A stretch of DNA of 64,000 bases from Mesoflavibacter sp. Lineage in GTDB: Bacteria; Pseudomonadota; Alphaproteobacteria; UBA8366; Aestuariispiraceae. The stretch's first letter is position 1. Every line of letters begins with the position of its first letter. Of this stretch, positions 26,936 through 35,626 are shown one piece after another. The notes beneath the pieces were generated by a model. It worked only from the letters and a program-made list of their open reading frames with translations. It ran no database searches and was not told where the DNA came from. The translations under genes were made by a program, and so were the position numbers. The DNA lies in contig CP051228.1 in assembly GCA_017792345.1 (NCBI GenBank), forward strand, positions 3,502,148-3,566,147. Direction: 5' to 3'.

Positions 26936-29032
26936 CTACCCGCCCTGGGGCATCGGCGCCAGTTGCGGGGCGTCGCCGAGGCGGCCGCCGCCTGAACCGG
27001 TCTCGCCCTCGACCTCCTGGGCCACCTTGTTCAGATAGTCGAAATCCGGGGACAGCAACGCGCCGTCGCGAATGTCGTTGATGACGTCGATCAGATCCGT
27101 CGTGCGGTTCGCCATGGCGATGGCGACGGCGGCCAGTCCGGTTGCCTTGGCGGGGGCATGGGCGATCTTGCGGGTCACAATTTCACCGCCGAAGCGCGGA
27201 TCGCCCAACCGCCCGGCCGCCGCCGCTACCCGGATCAGCGCCTGATAGCGCGGCACGTCGAAGCCGCCGTCCTGAGTGCGCGGGAAGGGGCCGCCTGGCG
27301 GGGGTTCAGGAATCCGCGCGGCGGTGTCATAGGCCCCGATCAGATCGCCCGCCGCAAGCTGCGCCAGGGAGATCGCCATCAGCGCGCGGTCGAACCCGGC
27401 CGTGCGATTGTTTTCGAAGGCGATGCGGTAGGCAGCGCTGATCGTCTTCTGGGCGTCGTCTATGCGGCCGCGCCTTGCCTCGGCGATGGCGACCTGAACC
27501 AGGGCCTCGACCTGCGGCAGGTCGCCCGGCAGCACCTCTGCCAGATCCCGGGCGCGGGAGAAGATCGCCTGATCGGCGCTTTTCAGCCCACCGCGGATCT
27601 GGGCGGTCAGAACGGCATCCAGGGCCGCCGGGACATATTCCGGGATATAGGGGAAGCCGGTCGGGTCCAGGGCCTCCGCCAGCAAGGCGCTGGCGCCTTC
27701 CGGATCCTGTTCCAGGCCCCGGCCGAGGGCGACCGGCGCCATGAGCTGCGCGCGCATGCCGACGAAGGGGATATAGTCCTTCAGGACCAGCGCCTCGGTC
27801 AGTTTCCCCTGCGCGATCAGTACCCGTCCCATGCCCAGAAGCGCCTCGGACCGGGGGACTTCCTCGGTAATCAAGAACGCGCCTTCGAAGGCGTCGGCCA
27901 GGCGCCCGACCTCTGACTGGCGGGCGATCAGATAGGCCAGCGTGTCGAACCGCTGTTGCTGGTCCTCGATCCGTTCGGTTTCTTCCATCGCCAGGCGGAA
28001 CAGCGGCACGGCGGCGTCGATATTGCGGCGGCCCATCGCGGAAGACACGGCGGCCAGAGCCCGGGCGCGGTCGGCGCCTTCCGGGATCATCCGCACGACG
28101 GTCATGCCGCCGCGCTGGTTTCCGGCCTCGACCATTTTCGATGCCAGCCGGGTCAGCGCGTCGTATTTGCGGGCGCCGGGCACGTCGAGAATGAGTTGCT
28201 GGGCGGCCTGGAAGCTGGCTTGAGCGCCGGCGCCGTCCTCCGCCTTAAGCTGCACCGCGCCGATTTCGATCAGGATATCCGACTTGTCGATCGGATCCAT
28301 GGTAAGGGCATTGGCCTCGGCGAAGGCGGCGCGCAAAATGGTGGCCGTTTCCCCTCGCGTCGCGGCGGACTCGCTTAGGCTCAGCGAGATGTCCGCGACC
28401 CGCTGCAAAGTGCCGACGCGGGTACGCGTATCCGGGATTGCCTGGGCCGATTTGGTGGCGGCTTCCGGGAAGCCGCGCGCGGCGAGCCTCAGCGCGGCGA
28501 TCTGAAGCGATTCCCCATTGTCGCGCATGCTGGGTAAAGCCAGCACTTCCTGAACCGCGCGGTCGATCCATTGCCGGGCTTCGTCGTGGTTCTTTTCCAC
28601 GACCTGAACGTAGTCCGATATCCAGATATAGGAGCGCGCGCGCCAGATCGGGTCTTCGATCCGTTCGGCATTGTCGATGGCGTCCTGCTTCTGCCGCCGG
28701 GCCAGATAGCCGCGGACGACGCCGCTTTGCGCCAGGCCGATATCCTCGTCGGCCTCCAACTGGGCGATGGCAAAGAACTGCAGGCTTTTCAGCGCGTCGT
28801 TCAGGATCGCCTGCGTCACCGGGTCGATGTTGCTGGCGCTGAATTCGTCGGTGACGTCGAAACGCGGCCGCTCCATGCCGTCGACGGTGTCGGCCTGCGA
28901 CTGCGCGAAACCCGCGCGGTCGGGCAGTACCACCGCTGGCGACAGCAGCGTCGTGGCGAGCAGGAGCGCGGCGAGGGGCCGTTTAGGCCGTGCCGGTCTC
29001 TCCCAGAACCCGATGCAGGATCGTATCCACAT
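26936..29032 (-). CDS. Large secreted helical-repeat protein of unknown function
   Basis: A 698-residue protein with an N-terminal signal peptide or anchor (hydrophobic LAALLLATTLLSPAVVL, residues 21-37). The remainder is almost wholly alpha-helical with degenerate TPR/Sel1-like pairs, for example ALAAVSSAMGRRNIDAAVPLFRLAME, ALLGMGRVLIAQGKLTEALVL and VQVAIAEARRGRIDDAQKTI. Spacing between repeats is about 33-37 residues. Such proteins are scaffolds for protein contacts in the envelope. The C-terminus is low-complexity (Gly/Pro/Gln). The reading frame begins inside the end of purB (50-base overlap), so translation may be coupled; a somewhat later start is possible. No family name is recognised. 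Confidence 0.72.
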   Translation of the reverse strand: MWIRSCIGFWERPARPKRPLAALLLATTLLSPAVVLPDRAGFAQSQADTVDGMERPRFDVTDEFSASNIDPVTQAILNDALKSLQFFAIAQLEADEDIGLAQSGVVRGYLARRQKQDAIDNAERIEDPIWRARSYIWISDYVQVVEKNHDEARQWIDRAVQEVLALPSMRDNGESLQIAALRLAARGFPEAATKSAQAIPDTRTRVGTLQRVADISLSLSESAATRGETATILRAAFAEANALTMDPIDKSDILIEIGAVQLKAEDGAGAQASFQAAQQLILDVPGARKYDALTRLASKMVEAGNQRGGMTVVRMIPEGADRARALAAVSSAMGRRNIDAAVPLFRLAMEETERIEDQQQRFDTLAYLIARQSEVGRLADAFEGAFLITEEVPRSEALLGMGRVLIAQGKLTEALVLKDYIPFVGMRAQLMAPVALGRGLEQDPEGASALLAEALDPTGFPYIPEYVPAALDAVLTAQIRGGLKSADQAIFSRARDLAEVLPGDLPQVEALVQVAIAEARRGRIDDAQKTISAAYRIAFENNRTAGFDRALMAISLAQLAAGDLIGAYDTAARIPEPPPGGPFPRTQDGGFDVPRYQALIRVAAAAGRLGDPRFGGEIVTRKIAHAPAKATGLAAVAIAMANRTTDLIDVINDIRDGALLSPDFDYLNKVAQEVEGETGSGGGRLGDAPQLAPMPQGG

Positions 29033-30305
29033 GCTTCACGTGGTAGCCCATGTCGAACAGCGCGTCGATAGTCTCCGCCTGCAAGTGACGGGCCACCTCC
29101 TCGTCCGCCTTCAGCAGCTCCTGGAAGGAATTGCCGGTTTTCCAGCTTTCCATCGCATTGCGCTGAACGGCGCGATAGGCATCTTCCCGGCTCATTCCGG
29201 CCTGGGTCAGGTTCAGCAGAACGCGCTGCGAGTTATGCAGGCCGCCCAAACGGTTGAGATTGGCCATCATCTCCTCGGGATAGACCACCAGGTTTTCGAC
29301 GACGCCGGCCATCCGGTTCAGTGCGAAATCCAAGGTGACCGTGGAATCGGGGCCGATCATCCGCTCGACCGACGAATGGGAGATATCCCGCTCATGCCAC
29401 AGCGCGACATTCTCCAGCGCGGGCAGGGCATAGGCGCGCACCATGCGGGCAAGACCGGTCAGGTTTTCGGTCAGGACCGGGTTGCGCTTATGCGGCATGG
29501 CGGAGGAGCCCTTCTGGCCCGGCGAGAAGTATTCTTCCGCCTCGCGCAATTCGGTGCGCTGCAGATGGCGGATTTCGACCGACAGGTTTTCGATCGATCC
29601 GGCGATGACGGCCAGTGTCGCGAAGAATTGGGCGTGGCGGTCGCGCGGGATGACCTGGGTGGACATCGGCTCCGGCGTCAGACCCAGCTTCGCGGCGACA
29701 TGCTCCTCGATGGACGGGTCGATATTCGCGAAGGTACCCACCGCGCCGGAAATCGCGCAGGTGGCGATGTCGGCACGGGCGGCCAGCAGGCGTTCCTTGT
29801 TGCGGGCGAAGGCGGCGTAATGGCCGGCCAGTTTCACGCCGAAGGTCGTCGGCTCGGCATGGATGCCATGCGACCGGCCGATGCAGACGGTGTTCTTATG
29901 CTCCAGCGCGCGCTTCTTCAGTCCGGCCAGCACCCGGTCCAGGTCGCCCAGCAGCAGATCCGCCGCCTGGGTCAGCTGCACTGCCAGACAGGTATCCAGC
30001 ACGTCGGATGAGGTCATGCCCTGGTGGACGAAGCGGGCCTCGTCGCCGACCTGTTCCGCCAGTTCCGTCAGGAAGGCGATGACGTCGTGCTTGGTCTCCC
30101 GCTCGATCTCGTCGATCCGGGCAATGCGGTCTTCGGTATAGACCTTGTCGCCGCGCGCCCAGACGGCCGCCGCCGCATCCTTCGGGATCACGCCGCGTTC
30201 CGCCAGTGCGTCGCAGGCATGGGCCTCGATCAGGAACCAGATGCGGAACCGGTTCGCGGGTTCCCAGATGTCGGCCATTTCCTTGCGGCTGTAGCGGGGG
30301 ATCAT
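28983..30305 (-). CDS. purB: Adenylosuccinate lyase
   Basis: Catalyses two steps of purine synthesis (SAICAR to AICAR and adenylosuccinate to AMP). It has 440 residues, normal for the bacterial short form. Signature SSAMPHKRNP of the fumarase/aspartase superfamily is present. The substrate-binding parts FVHQGMTSSDVLDT and GRSHGIHAEPTTFGVKLAG (catalytic His) are also seen. The start codon at 30305 overlaps the stop of the upstream oxygenase gene as ATGA, which indicates translational coupling. It heads the minus-strand run of purine genes, though about 2.7 kb from purC. Confidence 0.97.
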   Translation of the reverse strand: MIPRYSRKEMADIWEPANRFRIWFLIEAHACDALAERGVIPKDAAAAVWARGDKVYTEDRIARIDEIERETKHDVIAFLTELAEQVGDEARFVHQGMTSSDVLDTCLAVQLTQAADLLLGDLDRVLAGLKKRALEHKNTVCIGRSHGIHAEPTTFGVKLAGHYAAFARNKERLLAARADIATCAISGAVGTFANIDPSIEEHVAAKLGLTPEPMSTQVIPRDRHAQFFATLAVIAGSIENLSVEIRHLQRTELREAEEYFSPGQKGSSAMPHKRNPVLTENLTGLARMVRAYALPALENVALWHERDISHSSVERMIGPDSTVTLDFALNRMAGVVENLVVYPEEMMANLNRLGGLHNSQRVLLNLTQAGMSREDAYRAVQRNAMESWKTGNSFQELLKADEEVARHLQAETIDALFDMGYHVKHVDTILHRVLGETGTA

Positions 30306-30979
30306 GGGCTCTTCTTCTCCGTGGATGGGCCGGCCCCCGCATCGGCGACGCGGGCGTCGGGCATGGCAATGTTGAAGGCGACGGACATGCGGGTTCCTTC
30401 GCCCCGGAACGGGTCGACGAAATGTTTCAGCCAACTGGGAAACAGCAGCAGCATGCCCGGTTTGGGATCGAACTTGATCTTCTCGCCGAACGGCTGACCG
30501 GGAAGCTGGATCATCTCCACAGCCTGGCGCGGATCGACGAAGGTCAGCGACCCGTTGAACCGCGTGTCTTCCGGATCGGCCTGACCGATATCGACATAGA
30601 AGACGCCGGACACCATCGACGAATGATGGGTATGCAGGCGGTGAAAACCGCCGCGGCGGCTGATATTGGCCCAGGCGGTTATATGTGCGGTTCCCGACAC
30701 ATGCCGGCCGTTGGTCATCATCGACATGAAGTCGGACAGGGCATCGCCGATATGCTGTTTCAGGTCGCCGATCGCCTCGCCGGGCCATTCCATCAGATCC
30801 AGCCGGGAATGCCAGCCATTGACCAGCGCGCGGGGCAAACCTTCGGGATCGTCCTTCTCCCGCGCCAGGATCTGATCGCGCAGAGCGGACAGCAGGGCGG
30901 CGTCATCGACCTGCCGCTGCAGGATCGGCGTCGGCCAGGCCAGCAGCAATCCGTTGGAATATTCCTGATGCAGCGCCAT
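30302..30979 (-). CDS. Putative 2-oxoglutarate/Fe(II)-dependent oxygenase
   Basis: A 225-residue protein of the putative 2OG-Fe(II) oxygenase family (TIGR02466-like). The metal site appears as the HxH/HxD-type cluster in GGFHRLHTHHSSMVSGVFYVD, followed by a distal His in LFPSWLKHFVDPFRGEGTRMSVAFN, whose Arg would bind the 2-oxoglutarate carboxylate. The start at ATG 30979 has GGAG upstream; the frame also continues to a TTG at 31003. Its last codon overlaps purB (ATGA). Substrate unknown; protein or small-molecule hydroxylation are both possible. Confidence 0.75.
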   Translation of the reverse strand: MALHQEYSNGLLLAWPTPILQRQVDDAALLSALRDQILAREKDDPEGLPRALVNGWHSRLDLMEWPGEAIGDLKQHIGDALSDFMSMMTNGRHVSGTAHITAWANISRRGGFHRLHTHHSSMVSGVFYVDIGQADPEDTRFNGSLTFVDPRQAVEMIQLPGQPFGEKIKFDPKPGMLLLFPSWLKHFVDPFRGEGTRMSVAFNIAMPDARVADAGAGPSTEKKSP

Positions 30980-31074
30980 CGCGGCTCCGGACACGGCGAT
31001 CAATACGGGGTGAACGCGCCGTTTCTAGTCCCGGAGTCCCCAAACGGCAAGGCCCGCGCGGCAATCCGCGCCGT

Positions 31075-31617
31075 TCAGAACGATGGCGGCGTACAGGCGC
31101 TGACGACGGTGCAGGTTTCGTCGAACGGGTTCCGGAAGCGATGGGGGATGCTGCTCTGGAAGGAATATCCGTCGCCGGCCTTCAAGACGCGCTTGGCGCC
31201 GCCGACCCAGACCTCCAACCGGCCCTCGATGACGACGCCGGCTTCCTCGCCTTCGTGTTTCAGCATGACCTTGCCGGTATCCGCGCCGGGATCGTAGGTC
31301 TCATAGAGCATTTGCAGCGCGCGGGCGGAAAGGTCCCGACCGACCTGGCGGTACAGGATTTTGCCGTTGCGCAACTCCCGGAACTCGTCGCCGGAATAGA
31401 AGACCTGTTCCGATTTCGGTTCCTCGAAACCAAAGAACTCCGACAGGTCTAGAGAGAGGCCGTCCGTGATCTTCTTCAGCACGCCGAAGGTCGGGCTCAG
31501 CTTGCCGGATTCAATCAGCGAGATCGTTGCGTTGGTGACGCCGCAGCGCCGCGACAGCGCCCGTTGGGAAAGGCCGAAGGATTGCCGCACGGCCCGCAAT
31601 CTGTCGCCGATTTCCAA
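31075..31617 (-). CDS. XRE-family regulator with C-terminal cupin domain
   Basis: A 180-residue regulator. The N-terminal helix-turn-helix is IGDRLRAVRQSFGLSQRALSRRCGVTNATISLIESGKLSPTFGVL (residues 3-47). The C-terminal cupin includes KVMLKHEGEEAGVVIEGRLEVWVGG and GDGYSFQSSIPHRFRNP, a possible small-ligand pocket. The type is PuuR-like, often controlling polyamine or amino-acid catabolism. The start is a TTG at 31617, supported by GGGAGG about 8 bases upstream. It is divergent from an omega-aminotransferase gene, its likely target. Confidence 0.9.
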   Translation of the reverse strand: MEIGDRLRAVRQSFGLSQRALSRRCGVTNATISLIESGKLSPTFGVLKKITDGLSLDLSEFFGFEEPKSEQVFYSGDEFRELRNGKILYRQVGRDLSARALQMLYETYDPGADTGKVMLKHEGEEAGVVIEGRLEVWVGGAKRVLKAGDGYSFQSSIPHRFRNPFDETCTVVSACTPPSF

Positions 31618-31649
31618 GCGCTGCCCCTCCCGAGTGTTTCATCTGTTAA

Positions 31650-31672
31650 GTATGAATAACATACAGGCCTGT
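31650..31672. promoter_or_regulatory. Candidate operator of the XRE-cupin regulator
   Basis: The 167-base divergent spacer contains GTATG-AATAA-CATAC (31650-31664), a perfect inverted repeat. It overlaps by two bases with the fully symmetric ACAGGCCTGT (31663-31672). Adjacent symmetric elements between a regulator and its probable target are good operator candidates. The surrounding bases are AT-rich, consistent with promoters on both strands. Confidence 0.45.
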
Positions 31673-31784
31673 TCTGTTAGGTAAATCATGGATTTATCCG
31701 GGGGAAGAAAAGGGGTTGTGTTAACGATCGGCGGATCGCTACCGTACCGGCCTTCGAAACATACTGGTGGCGGAGCCTGGACCC

Positions 31785-33107
31785 ATGCCCGACGGAATGA
31801 CTCAAAACGACCTCAGCGCCTTCTGGATGCCGTTCACGGCAAACCGGCGATTCAAGAAGGATCCGCGCATCCTCGTCTCCGCCGAGGGCATGTACTACAA
31901 GAGCCACGACAACCGAGACATTCTGGACGGGACGGCGGGCCTGTGGTGCGTGAATGCCGGTCATGCCCGACCGAAAATCGTCGAGGCGGTGCAGAAGCAG
32001 GTCGCGGAACTGGATTTCGCGCCGACCTTCCAGTTCGGTCACCCGAAGGCCTTCGAACTGGCCAGCCGCCTGCGCGACATGTTTCCCGGCGACCTGGACC
32101 ATGTCTTCTTCACAAACAGCGGGTCGGAATCGGCCGACACGGCGCTGAAGATCGCGCTGGCCTATCAACGGGCGCGGGGCCAGGGCACGCGGACCCGCCT
32201 GATCGGACGCGAGCGCGGTTATCACGGCACCGGCTTCGGCGGCATCACCGTCGGTGGTATCGTGAAGAACCGGATGTATTTCGGCTCGCTCCTGGCCGGG
32301 GCGGACCATATCCGCCACACCCACGATCTGGAACATAACGCCTTCACCAAGGGCGAGCCGGAATATGGCGCGCATTTCGCCGACGACTTGGAAAAGCTGG
32401 TGACGCTGCATGACGCGTCGACCATCGCCGCGGTGATTGTCGAGCCGATGGCCGGATCGACCGGGGTGCTGCTGCCGCCGAAAGGCTATCTGAAGCGCCT
32501 GCGCGAGATCTGCGACAAGCACGGCATTCTGTTGATCTTCGACGAGGTGATCACCGCCTTCGGCCGTCTGGGCTTCGCGACGGCGGCGGAACGCCTGGGC
32601 GTCGTGCCGGACATCCTGACCTGCGCCAAGGGGCTGACCAATGCCGTGATCCCGATGGGCGCGGTCGCGGTCCGCAAGGAAATCTACGACACCATGCTCG
32701 ACAAGGCCGACGCGCCGATCGAGTTGTTCCACGGCTATACCTATTCCGGACATCCGGTCGCCGCCGCCGCCGGTCTGGCGTCGCTGGAGACCTATAAGGA
32801 AGAAGGCCTGTTCGAGAATGCGCTGGCGCTGGAGCCCTATCTGGCCGATGCCATCCATTCGCTGAAAGGGCATCCGAATGTCGTCGACATCCGGAATATG
32901 GGCCTTGTCGCCGCCGTCGAACTGTCGGCCCGTCCGGGTGCGCCGGGCGAGCGCGGTTACGACATCATGGTGAAAGCCTATGAGAAGGGCGCGATGGTCC
33001 GCGTCACCGGCGACATCATCGCCATGTCCCCGCCGCTGATCTGCGAGAAAAAGCATATCGACGATCTGGTCGGCATTCTGGGCGACGTGCTGAAAGAGGT
33101 CGCCTGA
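31785..33107 (+). CDS. Class III aminotransferase, beta-alanine:pyruvate (omega-amino acid) type
   Basis: PLP-dependent transaminase of 440 residues. Parts that match omega-amino acid:pyruvate aminotransferases are FWMPFTANRRFKKDPR, DGTAGLWCVNAGHARPKI, FFTNSGSESADTALKIALAY, LLIFDEVITAFGRLG and the PLP lysine segment DILTCAKGLTNAVIPMGAV. The likely amino donors are beta-alanine or other omega-amines, with pyruvate as acceptor; the sequence does not settle this. I chose the ATG at 31785 (GGAG 9 bases upstream); the ATG at 31797 is also possible. The divergent XRE-cupin regulator probably controls it. Confidence 0.93.
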   Translation: MPDGMTQNDLSAFWMPFTANRRFKKDPRILVSAEGMYYKSHDNRDILDGTAGLWCVNAGHARPKIVEAVQKQVAELDFAPTFQFGHPKAFELASRLRDMFPGDLDHVFFTNSGSESADTALKIALAYQRARGQGTRTRLIGRERGYHGTGFGGITVGGIVKNRMYFGSLLAGADHIRHTHDLEHNAFTKGEPEYGAHFADDLEKLVTLHDASTIAAVIVEPMAGSTGVLLPPKGYLKRLREICDKHGILLIFDEVITAFGRLGFATAAERLGVVPDILTCAKGLTNAVIPMGAVAVRKEIYDTMLDKADAPIELFHGYTYSGHPVAAAAGLASLETYKEEGLFENALALEPYLADAIHSLKGHPNVVDIRNMGLVAAVELSARPGAPGERGYDIMVKAYEKGAMVRVTGDIIAMSPPLICEKKHIDDLVGILGDVLKEVA

Positions 33108-33130
33108 TCCGAGGCATTCGGGGGAGGGCG

Positions 33131-33484
33131 CTAGTCGGCGTCCTCCAACTCGAACATGTCGAGTTTCAGCGCGACGCTCTCGCCCAGCCACATGGCACCG
33201 TGGGTATGGTCCCACAGATCGTCGCCGGTCAATGTGTGAACGAAGACGATCAATCCGTTCCGATGGACATGCAGCCAGGGCACGACGGTCGCGAATTTCT
33301 CCGCCGGAAACAGCAATTGGCAGGACCACATCGGATGTGGCCCGACGGTCCGTTCATGAACGCGCCCCATCTGCACGCCGAACCTGTCCCGCGCCGCCTC
33401 GCACAGCGCCCGTGCCTGCGGCAGGGACTGGGCATCGAAATACACATGGGCGTGATAGCCGCCGATATCGCTAACCTCGGTCAT
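33131..33484 (-). CDS. DOPA 4,5-dioxygenase-family protein
   Basis: A 117-residue protein of the DOPA-4,5-dioxygenase-like family. In fungi such proteins cleave catechols, but bacterial members have unknown roles. Histidine positions fit a metal site: GGYHAHVYFD, MGRVHERTVGPHPMWSCQLLF, WLHVHRNGLIVFVHTLTG and LWDHTHGAMWLGE. The start ATG at 33484 precedes the conserved domain; an upstream in-frame codon at 33547 would add 21 residues. It is convergent with the aminotransferase gene. Confidence 0.82.
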   Translation of the reverse strand: MTEVSDIGGYHAHVYFDAQSLPQARALCEAARDRFGVQMGRVHERTVGPHPMWSCQLLFPAEKFATVVPWLHVHRNGLIVFVHTLTGDDLWDHTHGAMWLGESVALKLDMFELEDAD

Positions 33485-33617
33485 GGGGCGATTTTGCGGC
33501 GCGGTGCCCGGCGTGACAAGACGGAACGGCCCGTCAACCTTGACCATATGCGGCGGCGCGCGTAGCTATGCGGCTCATTTTCCGGACATTTGAAATAGCG
33601 GTGCGGACGGGCGCGAT

Positions 33618-34658
33618 ATGAAGAAGGCTTTGATCACGGGCATTACCGGTCAGGACGGTTCCTATCTGGCGGAATTGCTGCTGTCGAAAGGGTATGAGGT
33701 CCACGGGTTGGTGCGTCGCGCGTCGACTTTCACGACGGAGCGGATCGACCATATCTACCAGGACCCCCATGAAAGCCATCTGCGCCTGAACCTGCATTAT
33801 GGCGATCTGGCCGACGGCACGGGCCTGCGCCGCATCCTGGAGCATGTCCGGCCGGACGAGGTCTATAACCTGGGCGCGCAGAGCCATGTGCGGGTCAGCT
33901 TCGATCAGCCGGAATATACCGCCGATGTCGTTGGGACCGGGGCCCTGCGCCTCCTGGAAGCGCTGCGCGACTACATTCACACCACCAAGAACCAAGTGAA
34001 GCTGTACCAGGCGGGCAGTTCCGAAATGTTCGGCGCGGCCAAGCCGCCGCAGAACGAGGATACCGCCTTCTATCCGCGCAGCCCCTATGCGGTCGGCAAG
34101 GTCGCGGCCTATTGGTTCGGGACCAATTATCGCGAGGCGTACAACATCTTCGTGGCGAACGGAATCCTGTTCAATCACGAGAGCCCGCGCCGGGGCGAGA
34201 CCTTCGTGACGCGCAAGATCACCCGCGCCGTGGGTCGCATCAAACTGGGTCTGCAGGACAAGCTGTTCCTGGGCAATCTGGACGCCAAGCGCGACTGGGG
34301 TTTCGCCGGCGATTTCGTCGAGGCGATGTGGCTGATGCTGCAACAGGACGAGCCCGGTGATTACGTCGTCGCAACGGGCGAGGCACATTCGGTGCGCGAG
34401 TTCCTGGATATGGCCTTCGGCTATGCCGGTCTCGACCCCGCCAAGCATGTCGAATTCGACCCGCGTTATCTGCGGCCGACGGAGGTCGATCACCTGCTGG
34501 GCGATCCCAGCCGGACCAAGGCGCGGCTGGGCTGGGAGCCGAAGGTCGGGTTCGAGGAACTGGTCCGGATGATGGTCGATCACGATATGGAACTGGCCCA
34601 GCGCGAGCGTACGCTGCTGGATGCCGGTCACGCCGTCCACAGCCGCGCCGGGGACTGA
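33618..34658 (+). CDS. gmd: GDP-mannose 4,6-dehydratase
   Basis: Converts GDP-D-mannose to GDP-4-keto-6-deoxy-D-mannose, the first step toward GDP-L-fucose and related sugars. A 346-residue extended SDR: the NADP motif [21 protein letters not shown] begins at residue 8. The active-site segment SSEMFG and the Tyr-Lys pair in [15 protein letters not shown] are present. [20 protein letters not shown] is characteristic of Gmd. The stop codon overlaps the fcl start (TGATG), so the two are translated together. Confidence 0.97.
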   Translation: MKKALITGITGQDGSYLAELLLSKGYEVHGLVRRASTFTTERIDHIYQDPHESHLRLNLHYGDLADGTGLRRILEHVRPDEVYNLGAQSHVRVSFDQPEYTADVVGTGALRLLEALRDYIHTTKNQVKLYQAGSSEMFGAAKPPQNEDTAFYPRSPYAVGKVAAYWFGTNYREAYNIFVANGILFNHESPRRGETFVTRKITRAVGRIKLGLQDKLFLGNLDAKRDWGFAGDFVEAMWLMLQQDEPGDYVVATGEAHSVREFLDMAFGYAGLDPAKHVEFDPRYLRPTEVDHLLGDPSRTKARLGWEPKVGFEELVRMMVDHDMELAQRERTLLDAGHAVHSRAGD

Positions 34659-35614
34659 TGCAGATGGCCTTGGACCGGTCGGAACCGATCTTTGTCGCCG
34701 GGCATCGCGGGCTCGTCGGGTCCGCGATCTGCCGGGCACTGGAATCCGCCGGTTACACCAATCTGATCACGCGGACGTCCAAGGAACTGGATCTGCGCGA
34801 CCAGGCGGCGGTTCGTGACTTCTTCCGTGCCGAGAAACCGCGCCATGTCGTCTGCGCAGCGGCCAAGGTCGGCGGGATTGTCGCCAATAGCGATTATCCG
34901 GGCACGTTCATTCACGACAATCTGGCGATCCAGACCAATGTGATCGAAAGCTGCCGCGCGACCGGGGTGGAAAAGCTGATCTATCTCGGCTCCACCTGCA
35001 TCTATCCAAAACACGCGCCGCAGCCGATCCAGGAAGAGCATCTGCTGACCGGACCGCTGGAACCGACCAACGAGGCCTATGCGGTGGCCAAGATCGCCGG
35101 GCTGATGATGTGCCGGGCCTATGCCAAGCAATACGGCCTGAAGTCCGTCACCTTGATGGCGACCAACCTTTACGGGCCGGGCGATAATTTCGATCTGGAG
35201 AAAAGCCACGTCATCCCGGCGCTGATGCGCAAGGCGCATGAGGCGAAGCTGGCGGCGGCGGAGACCATGACGATCTGGGGCAGCGGCACGCCGCTGCGCG
35301 AATTCCTGCATGTCGACGACATGGCAGGTGCCGCGCGGTTCTGTCTGGAAAACGATGTGCCTTATGACATGGTGAATGTCGGATCCGGCGCGGAACTGTC
35401 GATAGCCGACCTGGCCGCCTTGATCCGGGAGGTCGTCGGTTTCCAGGGCGAGCTGGTTTTCGACAAGACCAAGCCCGATGGGACGCCGCGCAAACTGGCC
35501 GATTCCAGCCGGCTGCGTGGCCTAGGCTGGAAGCCGGAAATCGCGCTGCGCGACGGTCTAGCGGAAACCTATGAATGGTTCCTGGCGGCGCGTGACGCCA
35601 GGCTGTCGGTTTAG
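34658..35614 (+). CDS. fcl: GDP-L-fucose synthase
   Basis: Bifunctional epimerase-reductase that completes GDP-L-fucose synthesis (318 residues, extended SDR). Seen are the NADP motif FVAGHRGLVGSAICR, YLGSTCIYPKHAPQPI, and the Tyr-Lys pair in NEAYAVAKIAGLMMC. MATNLYGPGDNFDLEKSHVIPALMRK is diagnostic for Fcl/WcaG. It overlaps gmd by one base. GDP-fucose would feed surface polysaccharide synthesis, yet no capsule or LPS genes are adjacent; the nearest glycosyltransferase is in the TerY-P operon at 6.3 kb. Confidence 0.96.
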   Translation: MQMALDRSEPIFVAGHRGLVGSAICRALESAGYTNLITRTSKELDLRDQAAVRDFFRAEKPRHVVCAAAKVGGIVANSDYPGTFIHDNLAIQTNVIESCRATGVEKLIYLGSTCIYPKHAPQPIQEEHLLTGPLEPTNEAYAVAKIAGLMMCRAYAKQYGLKSVTLMATNLYGPGDNFDLEKSHVIPALMRKAHEAKLAAAETMTIWGSGTPLREFLHVDDMAGAARFCLENDVPYDMVNVGSGAELSIADLAALIREVVGFQGELVFDKTKPDGTPRKLADSSRLRGLGWKPEIALRDGLAETYEWFLAARDARLSV

Positions 35615-35626
35615 GCCGGACCCGTC

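Noticed and set aside
31686-33329. 547-codon frame antisense to the aminotransferase
   Set aside because: Mirror of the well-supported aminotransferase; amino-acid composition is typical of a reverse-frame shadow.
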